Positions 17,098 to 26,510 of a stretch of DNA of 64,000 nucleotides are shown here, piece after piece. The position numbers and the translations under genes are program-made. The notes beneath the pieces were generated by a model, which saw nothing but the letters and a program-made list of their open reading frames with translations, did not search any database and was not told the origin of the DNA. Within the stretch, counting starts at the first letter, position 1. Every line of letters begins with the position of its first letter. This DNA comes from Desulfosporosinus youngiae DSM 17734 (GTDB lineage Bacteria; Bacillota; Desulfitobacteriia; Desulfitobacteriales; Desulfitobacteriaceae), in contig NZ_CM001441.1 of NCBI RefSeq assembly GCF_000244895.1, forward strand, positions 868,001-932,000, in the 5' to 3' direction.

Positions 17098-19344
17098 ATG
17101 TCCTTTGCGGAATTAATGGTAAAAATGAAAAAGAAATCTCCACAAGCGCGTCTGGCTATTGTGGACAAAGCCTATCAGTTTGCAGAAAGGGCTCATAGGA
17201 ACCAACTTCGCAATTCGGGGGAAGATTATATTCTGCATCCTCTGCAAGTTGCCCAGATTTTAGTTGAACTTGAAATGGATGAAGCAACCGTAGCAGCCTC
17301 CCTGCTTCATGATGTTGTGGAAGATACGGCATTTACCATTCATGACATAGAAAAGGAATTTGGTCCGGAAATTGCCCTGCTTGTGGATGGTGTGACGAAA
17401 CTTGGCCGGCTTGCCTATAAAAGCAAAGTTGAGCAGCAAGTCGAAAATTTACGGAAAATGTTTTTAGCGATGGCCAAAGACATCCGGGTCATTCTCATTA
17501 AACTAGCTGATCGCCTTCATAATATGCGCACCTTGAGATATCATTCTGTTGAAAAACAAAAGGAAATTGCCCAGGAAACCTTGGAGATCTTTGCTCCCTT
17601 GGCTAACCGTCTGGGGATTTTCCGGATTAAATGGGAGTTGGAAGACCTTTCCTTTCGTTATCTAAGGCCTCAGGAATATTATGATCTTGTCGAAGGAATT
17701 GCTCTCAAACGCCGGGAACGGGAAGCTTATATTAATGAAGTTATCGTGCAAATGCGAGAACGTCTGAATGAAGTAGAGATCTATGCAGATATTGCCGGCC
17801 GCCCGAAACATTTTTACAGCATTTATCGTAAGATGAAGACCCAGAATAAAGAGCTTAACGAAATATATGACCTAATGGCCATTCGTGTCATAGTGGACTC
17901 TGTTAACGATTGCTACGGTGCCTTGGGAATCATTCACACAATGTGGAAGCCGATACCGGGCCGCTTTAAAGATTATATCGCCATGCCTAAACCGAATATG
18001 TATCAGTCACTCCATACTACCCTAATCGGAGTCCATGGAGAACCTTTTGAAATCCAGATTCGGACTTGTGAGATGCATCGAACCTCCGAATACGGTATTG
18101 CTGCCCATTGGAAGTACAAGGAAGGGAGCAGCAAAGAGTGCGGCAGGTCAAGCAATAACAAAGATTGCGGGTACAAAACTGCCAGTGTGAATTTTGATCA
18201 GAAGCTCTCTTGGCTGCGCCAACTGCTGGAATGGCAGCATGATTCCCGGGATGCCGGCGAATTCATGGAGACCTTAAAAATTGACTTGTTTGCAGACACT
18301 GTTTTTGTATTTACCCCCAAAGGGGATGTGGTAGAACTTCCGGCGGATTCCTGTCCGGTCGATTTTGCCTATCGGGTGCATACTGATGTAGGACACCGCT
18401 GTATAGGTGCCAAGATAAATGGCCGGATTGTTCCCCTCGAAACAAAATTAAATAACGGGGATATCCTCGAAATACTCACCTCGAAGCCGAAGCAAGGGGG
18501 AGGACCAAGCCGGGATTGGTTATCCTTTGTGAAGACATCTCAAGCTAAGAATCGAATACGTCAATGGTTCAAGAAAGAGCAGAGAGAGGAAAATATTGTC
18601 CGCGGACGTGAAAGCTTAGAGCGGGAGGTTCGTAAGCTAGGGCTTGATCCGGCAGAGGTTCTTAAACCGGAAAGTCTTATGGCGATTGGCAAATCCTATA
18701 ACTTTGTGGGTCTGGACGATTTATACGCTTCTATAGGAGACGGCGTACTGACCACGAATAAGGTTTTAATGCGCTTGCGTGAGGATCTTACGAAAGAAGA
18801 ACGGGAAAAAATGCAGCTTGCTGCACTCCAGCAAGGAGAAGGAAAACCACCTTCTCATACTTTGTACGGTAAAGCTTCTCATGGGGTTCGGGTTAAAGGT
18901 GTGGATAACGTGCTGATCCGTTTCGCCCAGTGCTGTAATCCTTTGCCCGGAGATTCGATTATGGGTTACATTACCCGAGGCCGGGGGGTTTCCATTCATA
19001 GGGGGGACTGCAGCAATGTGCTTAGTCATTCTCAAGAAGAGAGTGACCGGATTGTGGAGGTCATGTGGGCGGAACAAGTGGATTCCACCTATCCCGTAGA
19101 TATTCAGATTTATGGAAGAGACAAACCACGTCTGGTCACGGAGGTTATGAACACTGTTTTAGATACCCGCACACACATCCTCGGGATTAATGCACGAGTA
19201 GGAAAAGGGGATGTGGCCCATATTCAGCTGCGGATTGAAATCAGGAATGTGGATCATCTAAAGATGGTAATGCAAAAAATCCGCAAGGTAAAAGACATTA
19301 CTGAGGTCAAGCGAATCCATTCGGGGGGAACTGAAGATGCGTAG
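17098..19344 (+). CDS. relA: Bifunctional (p)ppGpp synthetase/hydrolase (RelA/SpoT)
   Basis: A 748-residue long RSH stringent-response enzyme. In order it carries the HD hydrolase domain (LLHDVVEDT and the HD-type metal site, residues about 50-150), the synthetase domain ([30 protein letters not shown]), TGS ([12 protein letters not shown]), a Zn-finger-like helical region ([11 protein letters not shown]) and a C-terminal ACT domain. Hydrolase residues appear intact, so it is probably bifunctional. The last eight bases overlap dtd. Confidence 0.97.
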   Translation: MSFAELMVKMKKKSPQARLAIVDKAYQFAERAHRNQLRNSGEDYILHPLQVAQILVELEMDEATVAASLLHDVVEDTAFTIHDIEKEFGPEIALLVDGVTKLGRLAYKSKVEQQVENLRKMFLAMAKDIRVILIKLADRLHNMRTLRYHSVEKQKEIAQETLEIFAPLANRLGIFRIKWELEDLSFRYLRPQEYYDLVEGIALKRREREAYINEVIVQMRERLNEVEIYADIAGRPKHFYSIYRKMKTQNKELNEIYDLMAIRVIVDSVNDCYGALGIIHTMWKPIPGRFKDYIAMPKPNMYQSLHTTLIGVHGEPFEIQIRTCEMHRTSEYGIAAHWKYKEGSSKECGRSSNNKDCGYKTASVNFDQKLSWLRQLLEWQHDSRDAGEFMETLKIDLFADTVFVFTPKGDVVELPADSCPVDFAYRVHTDVGHRCIGAKINGRIVPLETKLNNGDILEILTSKPKQGGGPSRDWLSFVKTSQAKNRIRQWFKKEQREENIVRGRESLEREVRKLGLDPAEVLKPESLMAIGKSYNFVGLDDLYASIGDGVLTTNKVLMRLREDLTKEEREKMQLAALQQGEGKPPSHTLYGKASHGVRVKGVDNVLIRFAQCCNPLPGDSIMGYITRGRGVSIHRGDCSNVLSHSQEESDRIVEVMWAEQVDSTYPVDIQIYGRDKPRLVTEVMNTVLDTRTHILGINARVGKGDVAHIQLRIEIRNVDHLKMVMQKIRKVKDITEVKRIHSGGTEDA

Positions 19345-19786
19345 TGTGGTTCAGCGCGTTAAACGCGCCTCGGTGACCGTGAACAATGAAACGGCAGGAA
19401 CTATTGCAGCCGGACTTTTAGTTCTGCTGGCTGTCGGACAAGAGGATGGAGCAGACGATATAGACTGGATGGTCGATAAGCTTGTGGGCTTACGGATTTT
19501 TGAAGATCAAGAGGCAAAAATGAATCGTTCAGTCCTGGATGTCGGGGGAGAAATGCTCGTGGTTTCTCAATTTACCCTCTATGGGGATTGCCGTAAAGGC
19601 AAGCGCCCCAGCTTTTCTACAGCAGCACCGCCAGAACAGGCTAAGGCCCTATTCGATCAAAGCGTGGAAAAAATCCGGAGTTATGGAATAAAGGTTGAGA
19701 CGGGAGTCTTTCAAGCAGAGATGGAGGTTGAGCTGGTCAATGATGGGCCGGTGACGATACTTTTGGACAGTAAAAAGAAGTTTTAA
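19337..19786 (+). CDS. dtd: D-aminoacyl-tRNA deacylase
   Basis: A 149-residue enzyme that hydrolyses D-amino acids from mischarged tRNAs. The cross-subunit active-site motifs are visible as [20 protein letters not shown] (the SQFT-type motif) and the GPVTILLD end (the GP motif). It overlaps relA by eight bases, the usual relA-dtd arrangement. Confidence 0.97.
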   Translation: MRSVVQRVKRASVTVNNETAGTIAAGLLVLLAVGQEDGADDIDWMVDKLVGLRIFEDQEAKMNRSVLDVGGEMLVVSQFTLYGDCRKGKRPSFSTAAPPEQAKALFDQSVEKIRSYGIKVETGVFQAEMEVELVNDGPVTILLDSKKKF

Positions 19787-19799
19787 GGAGGTAGTGTTT

Positions 19800-20420
19800 A
19801 TGATCGAAGGACGAGCTGTGGGTGCCTTGGCAGCAAATTGTTATCTGTTCTCATGTCCGGAAACGAAGAAAGCAATGGTCGTCGATCCCGGAGGTGACGG
19901 AAAAAAAATTTATCGCTGGATTCTGGAGCAGGGCTTAAAGGTGGAGTATATTTTACTTACCCACGGGCACATGGATCACATCGGTGCTGTGGATGAACTT
20001 AAAGGACTTCTGGGAGATGTCCTGGTAGGGATTCACTCGGCTGATGCAGGAATGCTTACCGATGGACGAAAGAATCTCTCCAGTTACTTCGGACAGGGAC
20101 TGGCATTTCAAAAGGCGGATCTTCTGCTTAGCGACGGGCAAGAGCTTATGGTTGGCAAAGAACGAGTTAAAGTTATAGCAACTCCGGGCCACTCCCCGGG
20201 CAGTGTGTGTTTTTTGTGTTCTGACGGTTTAATCAGCGGGGACACACTTTTTGCCGGATCAATCGGCAGAACTGATTTCCCGGGCGGATCAATGAATCAA
20301 CTTTTGGATGGCGTCAGGAAAAAGCTCTTAATTCTGCCTGATGATACCCGGGTTTTCCCCGGCCATGGTGAAGAGACCAGTATCCGGGAAGAAAAACAGT
20401 TTAATCCGTTCCTGTCCTAG
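19800..20420 (+). CDS. Metallo-beta-lactamase-fold hydrolase (glyoxalase II-like)
   Basis: A 206-residue binuclear-metal hydrolase with the THGHMDHIG motif near residue 52, the second His in ATPGHSPGS, the bridging Asp in ISGDTLF and the last His in FPGHGEET. It resembles short hydroxyacylglutathione hydrolase-like (YqgX/GloB2) proteins; the actual thioester substrate is unknown. ATG 19800 is eight bases after AAGGAGG; GTG 19794 is too close to it. It follows dtd and precedes the T-box promoter. Confidence 0.9.
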   Translation: MIEGRAVGALAANCYLFSCPETKKAMVVDPGGDGKKIYRWILEQGLKVEYILLTHGHMDHIGAVDELKGLLGDVLVGIHSADAGMLTDGRKNLSSYFGQGLAFQKADLLLSDGQELMVGKERVKVIATPGHSPGSVCFLCSDGLISGDTLFAGSIGRTDFPGGSMNQLLDGVRKKLLILPDDTRVFPGHGEETSIREEKQFNPFLS

Positions 20421-20432
20421 CCCTGTTCATAT

Positions 20433-20462
20433 TTGACAAATGCTGACCTTATTTGCTAAAAT
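20433..20462 (+). promoter_or_regulatory. Sigma-A promoter of the hisS-aspS leader
   Basis: TTGACA at 20433-20438, 18-base spacer, TAAAAT at 20457-20462. Confidence 0.8.
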
Positions 20463-20494
20463 ATAGTGATACAGGCCTTAGATATTGAAACAAT

Positions 20495-20737
20495 GCACTA
20501 ATGTAAAAAACTCACCAAACCTTTTGGAAAATCCCGCGTTGATCTTTCTCCAGAGAGGGCCGGCAAGACTGGAACCAGCCTGAAAGACACACGGTAGGAC
20601 ACCCAAAAAGGGAGTTGCTTGCATCGGATAGTCTCGTTAACGACTACAAAAGTGGGCGGAAGAATTCCGTCAATTAGGGTGGCACCACGAGAAGCTCTCG
20701 TCCCTTGCATAAAGCAAGGAACGAGAGCTTTTTATAC
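20495..20737 (+). promoter_or_regulatory. T-box leader of hisS-aspS
   Basis: A complete T-box: stem I with GCGTTGATC and the distal AGAGAGGG/CTGGAA elements, a specifier region GAAAGACACA (20583-20592), the T-box AGGGTGGCACCACGAG (20676-20691) and a terminator with arms AAGCTCTCGT (20692-20701) and ACGAGAGCTT (20721-20730) plus T run. GACAC contains overlapping Asp (GAC) and His (CAC) codons, matching the two synthetase genes downstream. The antiterminator bulge TGGC fits a tRNA ending GCCA, as tRNA-Asp does. Confidence 0.92.
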
Positions 20738-20794
20738 TATCAGACTCCCATGTTCGCTGTGCCGCACCACTGATGAATGAAAGTAGGTCGCTCT

Positions 20795-20818
20795 GGTCGG
20801 GCAGCTTCTCCCACATCC
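20795..20818 (+). repeat. Fragment of the dispersed structured repeat
   Basis: GGTCGGGCAGCTTCTCCCAC and the following ATCC match the outer arm of the elements at 2798 and 11833 (one difference), but the rest of the element is absent. It abuts the second repeat family at 20819. Confidence 0.6.
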
Positions 20819-20902
20819 TGCAAGAAAGCTAATTCGTGCGAAGACAGTGTCTTCGGCTAAGCAGTGCAATTGAGGCTGCCAAGTTTTCTTTATAATGCTA
20901 GA
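20819..20902 (+). repeat. Short hairpin repeat, copy 1
   Basis: Shares CGTGCGAAGACAGTGTCTTC, then GCCAAGTTTTCTTTATA, with 30631-30700. The centre is an eight-bp inverted repeat CGAAGACA/TGTCTTCG around one base. In this copy the right end supplies TATAAT (20891-20896), a possible -10 for hisS. Confidence 0.75.
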
Positions 20903-20942
20903 CTAAACTTACGACGACATCGGATTTAAGGAGGAATTTGCT

Positions 20943-22214
20943 ATGACGATTCAGCGTCCAAAAGGGACTCAGGATTTATTGCCAGGTACGATTGAACAAT
21001 GGCAATATCTCGAAGACACTATTCGCTCGGTTTGCCGCGAATATGGGTATGAAGAAATTAGAACCCCGATGTTTGAAGCAACAGAACTCTTTCAAAGGGG
21101 TGTTGGACAAACCACAGATATTGTTAAGAAAGAAATGTATACTTTCTTAGACAAAGGGAATCGTTCTATGACCCTTCGTCCGGAATTAACGGCTTCGGTT
21201 TGCCGCGCCTATGTGGAGAACAAGCTTTACGGTCAGCCTCAGCCTGTGAAGTTGTACTATATTGGTCCGATGTTTCGTTACGAACGTCCACAAAGCGGAC
21301 GGTTTCGCCAGTTCCATCAATTTGGAGTTGAAGTCTTAGGTGCAGATCAGGCGATCGTGGATGCAGAAGTGATCAGCTTAGTCTGGAATTTATACCGGCG
21401 GCTTGGACTGGTGGGGCTTGAAGTTCATGTAAATTCTGTAGGCTGCCCGACTTGCAGAGCAAGCCACCGGGAACAACTCCAGGAATTTCTGGCTGTACGC
21501 AAAGCCGAGCTTTGTAATGATTGCCAGGAACGGTTTGAACGCAATCCCTTACGCATCTTGGATTGCAAGAACCCCTCCTGCCAAGCAGTGACCGCAGGGG
21601 CACCGACAACGAAAGATACCCTTTGCGCTGACTGCAGTACACACTTTGCCAGGGTTCTGGACATTTTAGGCAGAGCGGGCGTGGTCTATCGAGTTAATCC
21701 ACGTTTGGTGCGAGGGCTGGATTATTACACGAAGACAGCCTTTGAAGTCATGGTTGAAGAAATCGGAGCCCAGAGTGCCATCTGCGGGGGAGGACGGTAT
21801 GATAAGCTGGTTGAAGAGATCGGCGGACCGCCTACAGCAGGTATTGGATTTGCGATGGGAATTGAGCGGGTTTTAGCGGCTCTTCAAGTGCAGGATAAAC
21901 TGCCTAAAAAGGAACCCAAGCTGTTTGCGATGCTGATTGCTTTAGGTGAGAAAGCTCAAACCGAGGGTTTTGCTCTCCTGAATGCTTTACGCAGTCAGGG
22001 TTTGCCGGCGGGTATGGACCTGCTTGGCCGTAGCTTAAAAAACCAACTCAAATCCGCTGATCGCCAAGGGGCACGTTATGCCTTAATTCTCGGCGAAGAA
22101 GAACTTGCTCGAAATGTACTCGTGATCAAGGATTTATCCTTAGGGGAGCAAAGGGAAGTTCCGCTAACCGACGCAGTCGAAGAAATAAACAAGAACTATC
22201 AAAGAGGTGTGTAA
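20943..22214 (+). CDS. hisS: Histidyl-tRNA synthetase
   Basis: A 423-residue class II synthetase. Class II motif 1 surrounds [11 protein letters not shown], motif 2 is [19 protein letters not shown] and the histidine-specific [12 protein letters not shown] occurs near residue 258; motif 3 is [13 protein letters not shown]. The insertion between residues 165 and 240 has eight or more Cys (CPTC, CNDC, CADC), a possible zinc-binding insert. AAGGAGG precedes ATG 20943. The T-box leader above and aspS two bases below indicate one regulated operon. Confidence 0.97.
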   Translation: MTIQRPKGTQDLLPGTIEQWQYLEDTIRSVCREYGYEEIRTPMFEATELFQRGVGQTTDIVKKEMYTFLDKGNRSMTLRPELTASVCRAYVENKLYGQPQPVKLYYIGPMFRYERPQSGRFRQFHQFGVEVLGADQAIVDAEVISLVWNLYRRLGLVGLEVHVNSVGCPTCRASHREQLQEFLAVRKAELCNDCQERFERNPLRILDCKNPSCQAVTAGAPTTKDTLCADCSTHFARVLDILGRAGVVYRVNPRLVRGLDYYTKTAFEVMVEEIGAQSAICGGGRYDKLVEEIGGPPTAGIGFAMGIERVLAALQVQDKLPKKEPKLFAMLIALGEKAQTEGFALLNALRSQGLPAGMDLLGRSLKNQLKSADRQGARYALILGEEELARNVLVIKDLSLGEQREVPLTDAVEEINKNYQRGV

Positions 22215-22215
22215 G

Positions 22216-23997
22216 ATGACAATATTTTCAGAACGTGTTGAAAATGCCGAGTTAGAGTTAGCAAAAGTAGGAGAGGTCGTTCGTTTATTAGGATGGGTTC
22301 AGCGCCGTCGTGACCACGGGGGCTTAATTTTCGTCGATCTGCGCGATCGTACAGGTATCGTCCAGGTTGTTTTCGACCCGGAGACGATGGGAGACGGATT
22401 TTCCACGGCGGAACGATTGCGTTCCGAGTACGTCGTCTCTATTCAAGGGCAAGTGATTGCCCGTCCCGAGGGAATGATCAATCCCAACCTGGCGACAGGC
22501 AAAATTGAGATTGCGGCCCATTCTCTGGAAGTATTAAATGGAGCTAAAACCCCTCCTTACTATCTTGTCGATCAAGTGGAGGTTGATGAAACTGTACGTC
22601 TGAAATACCGCTATCTGGATTTGCGCCGTCCTGAAATGCAGGCTGTATTTAAGATCCGACATCGAGTGACCCAGATCATGCGTAATTTCTTTGATAGCCA
22701 GGGTTTTTATGAAATTGAAACTCCCATGCTCAACAAATCAACCCCTGAAGGGGCACGGGATTACTTAGTCCCCAGCCGTGTCCACCCTGGCGAATTCTAT
22801 GCATTGCCACAGTCTCCCCAAATTTACAAGCAGCTCCTCATGGTAGGCGGTATGGAAAAGTACTTCCAAATTGCTCGCTGTTTCCGGGATGAGGATTTAA
22901 GAGCAGATCGGCAGCCGGAATTCACCCAGCTGGATGTGGAGATGTCCTTTGTCGAAGTGGAAGATATACTGCCCATGATGGAAGAATTAATGGCCGAGAT
23001 TTTCTCTGAGACGATGGGGAAATCGGTGGCCCTTCCCTTCCCGCGTTTAACCTATAAAGAAGCCATGGACCGGTACGGATCAGACAAACCGGATACGCGG
23101 TTTGGCATGGAACTCATTGATGTGGGAGAAATCGTGGGTAAGACAGGATTTAAAGTATTCGCTAATGTAGTGGCGAACGGCGGAAGCGTAAAATGCATCT
23201 GTGCTAAAGGATGTTCCGGCTTGCCGCGTCGGGAAATCGATGATCTGGCTAAATTTGTTTCAACCTATCGTGCCAAAGGTTTAGCCTGGATTGTTTTAGC
23301 TGAAGAGGGGATAAAATCTCCCATTGCTAAGTTCTTTACGGAAGAGGAAATGGCTTCCTTGCTTAAATATACAGGTGCGGAGACCGGGGATATCTTGTTC
23401 TTTGTGGCTGATACCTATGCTGTCGTTTCCGATGCACTTGGACATCTGCGCTTAGAATTAGGCAAACGTTTAGGTCTGATTGATGAGGACAGGCTCCAAT
23501 TCTTATGGGTTACGGAATTCCCGCTCCTGGAATATGATGAGGAGCAGAAACGTCATATTGCTATTCACCATCCATTCACCGCACCGATGGATGAAGATTT
23601 ACATCTTCTTGAGTCGGAACCATTGAAGGTTCGGGCTAAAGCTTATGATATGGTTCTTAACGGAACGGAACTCGGAGGCGGAAGTATTCGTATTCACCGC
23701 CGTGAAGTTCAGGAGCGGTTATTCAAGTTATTAGGGTTCTCAGAGGAAGAAGCGGTCGCTCAATTCGGTTTTCTCATGGAAGCCTTTGAATATGGGACGC
23801 CGCCTCATGGTGGAATTGCCTTCGGTCTTGACCGCATGATTATGCTTTTGACTGGCAAAGATAACATTCGAGACGTAATTGCTTTTCCGAAAACTCAAAG
23901 TGCCTCCGACTTAATGGCCCACGCGCCTTCGCCGGTGGCGGATAAGCAATTAAAGGAATTGCATATTCAAACTGTCATCGAGCAAGGCAATAGGTAA
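22216..23997 (+). CDS. aspS: Aspartyl-tRNA synthetase
   Basis: A 593-residue bacterial-type class II synthetase with an N-terminal OB anticodon-binding domain ([21 protein letters not shown] begins it), catalytic motifs (motif 2 [18 protein letters not shown]), the bacterial GAD insertion (residues about 300-410) and motif 3 [16 protein letters not shown] 22216 begins one base after the hisS stop. Sequence alone does not tell me whether it also charges tRNA-Asn. Confidence 0.97.
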   Translation: MTIFSERVENAELELAKVGEVVRLLGWVQRRRDHGGLIFVDLRDRTGIVQVVFDPETMGDGFSTAERLRSEYVVSIQGQVIARPEGMINPNLATGKIEIAAHSLEVLNGAKTPPYYLVDQVEVDETVRLKYRYLDLRRPEMQAVFKIRHRVTQIMRNFFDSQGFYEIETPMLNKSTPEGARDYLVPSRVHPGEFYALPQSPQIYKQLLMVGGMEKYFQIARCFRDEDLRADRQPEFTQLDVEMSFVEVEDILPMMEELMAEIFSETMGKSVALPFPRLTYKEAMDRYGSDKPDTRFGMELIDVGEIVGKTGFKVFANVVANGGSVKCICAKGCSGLPRREIDDLAKFVSTYRAKGLAWIVLAEEGIKSPIAKFFTEEEMASLLKYTGAETGDILFFVADTYAVVSDALGHLRLELGKRLGLIDEDRLQFLWVTEFPLLEYDEEQKRHIAIHHPFTAPMDEDLHLLESEPLKVRAKAYDMVLNGTELGGGSIRIHRREVQERLFKLLGFSEEEAVAQFGFLMEAFEYGTPPHGGIAFGLDRMIMLLTGKDNIRDVIAFPKTQSASDLMAHAPSPVADKQLKELHIQTVIEQGNR

Positions 23998-24052
23998 ATG
24001 TAATAATAAAAGAAATATGCATATGCCATTAGTTTTTAAGGTCGCACAGGAG

Positions 24053-24081
24053 TTGACAGGGAAGGGGCCAAAAGCTATAAT
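24053..24081 (+). promoter_or_regulatory. Sigma-A promoter of csoR
   Basis: Consensus TTGACA (24053-24058), 17-base spacer, consensus TATAAT (24076-24081). Confidence 0.88.
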
Positions 24082-24093
24082 ATTTAATGTAGC

Positions 24094-24108
24094 TACCCCC
24101 TTAGGGTA
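24094..24108. promoter_or_regulatory. CsoR-type operator
   Basis: TACCCCCTTAGGGTA, a G/C-tract inverted repeat of the form TACCC...GGGTA used by CsoR/RcnR repressors. It spans about +6 to +20 of the csoR transcript, so bound repressor would block its own gene. Confidence 0.7.
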
Positions 24109-24123
24109 TGGAGGATGCATAGC

Positions 24124-24405
24124 ATGACGAATTCAACCCCCTATTCAGAATCCAAAGAGGATATTATGCGTAGGCTTAAGAAAATTGAAGGCCAGGTAAA
24201 AGGGATTCAACGTATGGTTGAGAATGACAAATATTGTGTTGATGTGCTGATTCAAGTGGCTGCAGTCCGAGCCGCACTTAATAAAGTCGGCACGATTGTC
24301 TTTGAACACCATTCACGGGGATGTATGCGCGATGCCGTTGAGAACAATGACCAGGAAGCTGCGATTGAGGAGCTTATTGGGGTGCTCGCTAAATTCATAA
24401 AGTAA
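24124..24405 (+). CDS. csoR: CsoR-family copper-sensing repressor
   Basis: A 93-residue all-helical repressor. Numbered from ATG 24124, Cys38, His63 and Cys67 reproduce the C-x24-H-x3-C spacing of the Cu(I) site of CsoR, with Tyr37 next to the first Cys and Glu83 as possible second-shell residues. ATG 24124 is nine bases after GGAGG; ATG 24115 directly abuts it. An operator-like palindrome lies in its own leader. No copper ATPase or chaperone is next to it; trxA follows, so sensing of another soft metal or thiol/persulfide stress remains possible. Confidence 0.88.
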   Translation: MTNSTPYSESKEDIMRRLKKIEGQVKGIQRMVENDKYCVDVLIQVAAVRAALNKVGTIVFEHHSRGCMRDAVENNDQEAAIEELIGVLAKFIK

Positions 24406-24433
24406 ATCTTAGTTGATTAGGAGGAATTTTAAT

Positions 24434-24763
24434 ATGGCCAGTGCAAATGTTAAAACCTTTACGACTTCAAATTTTGAATCCGATGTGCTGAAGTCCGAGC
24501 AGGCAGTGTTAGTCGATTTTTGGGCTCCTTGGTGTAGTCCATGTCGCATGGTTGGTCCTGTTATTGATGAACTTGCTGATGAGTATACCGGCCGAATCAT
24601 AATTGGTAAGGTTAACGTAGACGAGAATGGTCCTATTTCCAGTCAATATGGAGTTATGAGCATACCGACCCTGGCTATTTTCAAAGGCGGCCAAGTGGTT
24701 GAGAAAATTGTAGGTTTCCGTGGAAAAGCAGATCTTGTTAAAATGCTCGAAAAACACATCTAA
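24434..24763 (+). CDS. trxA: Thioredoxin with CSPC active site
   Basis: A 109-residue thioredoxin. The active site reads WCSPC (residues 33-37) instead of the usual WCGPC; the cis-Pro segment MSIPTLAIF and the Lys/Asp core positions are present. A Gly-to-Ser change between the cysteines often alters redox potential. ATG 24434 follows AGGAGG. It lies 28 bases after csoR, so it may be de-repressed with it. A terminator follows and the next gene converges. Confidence 0.95.
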   Translation: MASANVKTFTTSNFESDVLKSEQAVLVDFWAPWCSPCRMVGPVIDELADEYTGRIIIGKVNVDENGPISSQYGVMSIPTLAIFKGGQVVEKIVGFRGKADLVKMLEKHI

Positions 24764-24779
24764 TCAAACGATAAGCGAA

Positions 24780-24818
24780 AGCGATGCCCGGATTAAGAGG
24801 GCATCGCTGCTTTAATTT
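24780..24818 (+). terminator. Terminator after trxA
   Basis: A perfect ten-bp stem AGCGATGCCC / GGGCATCGCT followed by a T-rich tract. Confidence 0.88.
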
Positions 24819-24823
24819 TACTA

Positions 24824-26134
24824 TCAGAAAGTGTTCTCCTTGACAGATCCTCGAGGGTTTATCTGCTCTTTTCCCATGCCCGAGGATGTGTAGAAGGTTT
24901 GTCCTTGAACACCGGGCGGCAAATAGGTTTGTTCGACCCAGTGGTTGGGGAAGTTGTGCGGGTATAAATACTCTTTCCCATTGCCCAGCTTTTCTGCGCC
25001 GGGGTAATGTCCATCTTTAAGATGGGCGGGAACCTCTCCGGTAGGATGGTTTTTGACATACTTCAGAGCACGATCAATGCTTGTGACAACACTGTTGCTT
25101 TTTTGAGCAGTCGTGATGGCCAGAACAGCCTGAGCTATAGGAATCCTTGCTTCGGGCAGGCCAAGCCATTCGAGCGCATTAGCTGCTGCGTGGGCCTGAA
25201 GCATAGCCGATGGGTCGGCCAGTCCCACATCTTCAGAGGCGTGGACGATAATCCGGCGGACAATGAAACGTGGGTCTTCTCCTGCCTCCAATAAAACAGC
25301 TAACCAATAGAGGGCGGCGTCAGGATCCGAACCGCGCATGCTTTTTATGAAAGCGGAAATGATGTCGTAATGATTGTCTCCGGATTTATCGAAGCGGATA
25401 GCTCGTTGTTGGATTGATTCTTCTGCGATCTCAAGAGAAATGCGGCGAATCCCGTTTTCCGGCGGGGTAGTGAGAACGGCTAACTCAAGGGCATTAAGGG
25501 CACGTCTTAAATCTCCGTTGGCATAATTAATCCAGTGTTCCCACGCTTCGGGTGTGACTTCGACATTATATTGCCCCAGGCCTCGTTCCGTATCTTTAAG
25601 AGCTTGTTCAAGCCCAAGGCGGATTTCTGCAGGACCAAGCAGCTCCAATCGGAAAAGTGTAGAACGGCTAAGGAGCGCGGAGTTGAGTTCAAAGAAGGGA
25701 TTTTCAGTCGTAGCTCCGATGAAGGTAATCGTTCCATTTTCGACGGCAGGCAGGAGTGCATCTTGCTGTCCTTTATTAAAACGGTGAACTTCATCACAGA
25801 ACACTAAGGTGCGTTTTCCGTAAAGATGAAGTTCATCTGCCGCCCGGGTGATAATTTCGCGAATCTCTTTGACTCCCGAGGTGACGGCATTTATGCGGAC
25901 AAAGTGAGAGGTTGTTTTAGCGGCAATGACTTGAGCAAGGGAGGTTTTTCCTGTTCCAGGCGGTCCATAGAGGATTAAGGAGGAAACACGGTCCGCTTCA
26001 ATAGCTCGCCTCAGGAGTTTCCCGGGACCGAGTATTTGATCCTGACCGATATATTCCTCAATGGTTCTTGGGCGCATACGCTCGGCAAGAGGAGCGACTT
26101 GATGCTGATTAAAGGTAGCAGAAAAAAGATCCAT
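24824..26134 (-). CDS. rarA: RarA/MgsA replication-associated recombination ATPase
   Basis: A 436-residue AAA+ clamp-loader-like ATPase that acts at stalled forks. It shows Walker A GPPGTGKTSLAQ near residue 50, a DExH-like CDEVHRFN Walker B, GATTENPFFE (sensor 1) and the RarA C-terminal tetramerisation region (GSDPDAALYWLAVLLEAGEDP). The start at 26134 follows AAAGGA on the minus strand; an upstream in-frame ATG at 26152 has no ribosome site. It is the only minus-strand gene in this stretch and converges on trxA. Confidence 0.94.
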   Translation of the reverse strand: MDLFSATFNQHQVAPLAERMRPRTIEEYIGQDQILGPGKLLRRAIEADRVSSLILYGPPGTGKTSLAQVIAAKTTSHFVRINAVTSGVKEIREIITRAADELHLYGKRTLVFCDEVHRFNKGQQDALLPAVENGTITFIGATTENPFFELNSALLSRSTLFRLELLGPAEIRLGLEQALKDTERGLGQYNVEVTPEAWEHWINYANGDLRRALNALELAVLTTPPENGIRRISLEIAEESIQQRAIRFDKSGDNHYDIISAFIKSMRGSDPDAALYWLAVLLEAGEDPRFIVRRIIVHASEDVGLADPSAMLQAHAAANALEWLGLPEARIPIAQAVLAITTAQKSNSVVTSIDRALKYVKNHPTGEVPAHLKDGHYPGAEKLGNGKEYLYPHNFPNHWVEQTYLPPGVQGQTFYTSSGMGKEQINPRGSVKENTF

Positions 26135-26152
26135 TATTAATGTTCCTTTCAA

Positions 26153-26181
26153 TGTAGGGGCGATTCATAATTGCCCCTACA
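26153..26181. repeat. GTAGGGGC hairpin
   Basis: A perfect nine-bp inverted repeat TGTAGGGGC / GCCCCTACA around GATTCATAATT, just upstream of rarA and inside its probable leader. Very similar TAGGGGCGAATT hairpins are widespread short repeats in Firmicutes and other bacteria (from memory). Confidence 0.65.
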
Positions 26182-26182
26182 G

Positions 26183-26382
26183 ATTTCTTGTTCAAATTTG
26201 GCTGCGGGTCCTGGTTTGCATTTTTTTCGTAGCTTGTATCTGCAGTTGACCTAGGGCTTATTGCTGGGCTTTTAGCCGGCACCAGCGGACGTTTCAGATA
26301 TGATTATATCATGTGGGACGGGTAGCGGTTTGAAAAGGTTTCCTGATAAATTGTTAGTTTGATCACAGCAAGGTGATAAATA
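26183..26382. other. Spacer between rarA and the iscR-like gene
   Basis: Divergent intergenic sequence. Apart from the hairpin at its left and the palindrome and promoter at its right, it holds a small GATAT/ATATC hairpin near 26300 and no gene that I can support. Confidence 0.5.
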
Positions 26383-26400
26383 TTTGTAGTAAACTACAAA
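26383..26400. promoter_or_regulatory. Inverted repeat upstream of the Rrf2 promoter
   Basis: TTTGTAGT-AA-ACTACAAA, a perfect eight-bp palindrome ending 25 bases before the -35 box. A candidate binding site for an unknown regulator; Rrf2 proteins usually bind nearer the promoter. Confidence 0.45.
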
Positions 26401-26425
26401 AGAGTTCATCAGTCTAGAGGTAGAC

Positions 26426-26454
26426 TTGACAAATCCCGAGTGTTTTAATAAGAT
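26426..26454 (+). promoter_or_regulatory. Sigma-A promoter of the isc operon
   Basis: TTGACA (26426-26431), 17-base spacer, TAAGAT (26449-26454). Confidence 0.8.
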
Positions 26455-26510
26455 ATAAACATAAAAAATAGAGAAAAATGGGTTTATCTAGCGGAAAAGA
26501 GGTGAGGGTG

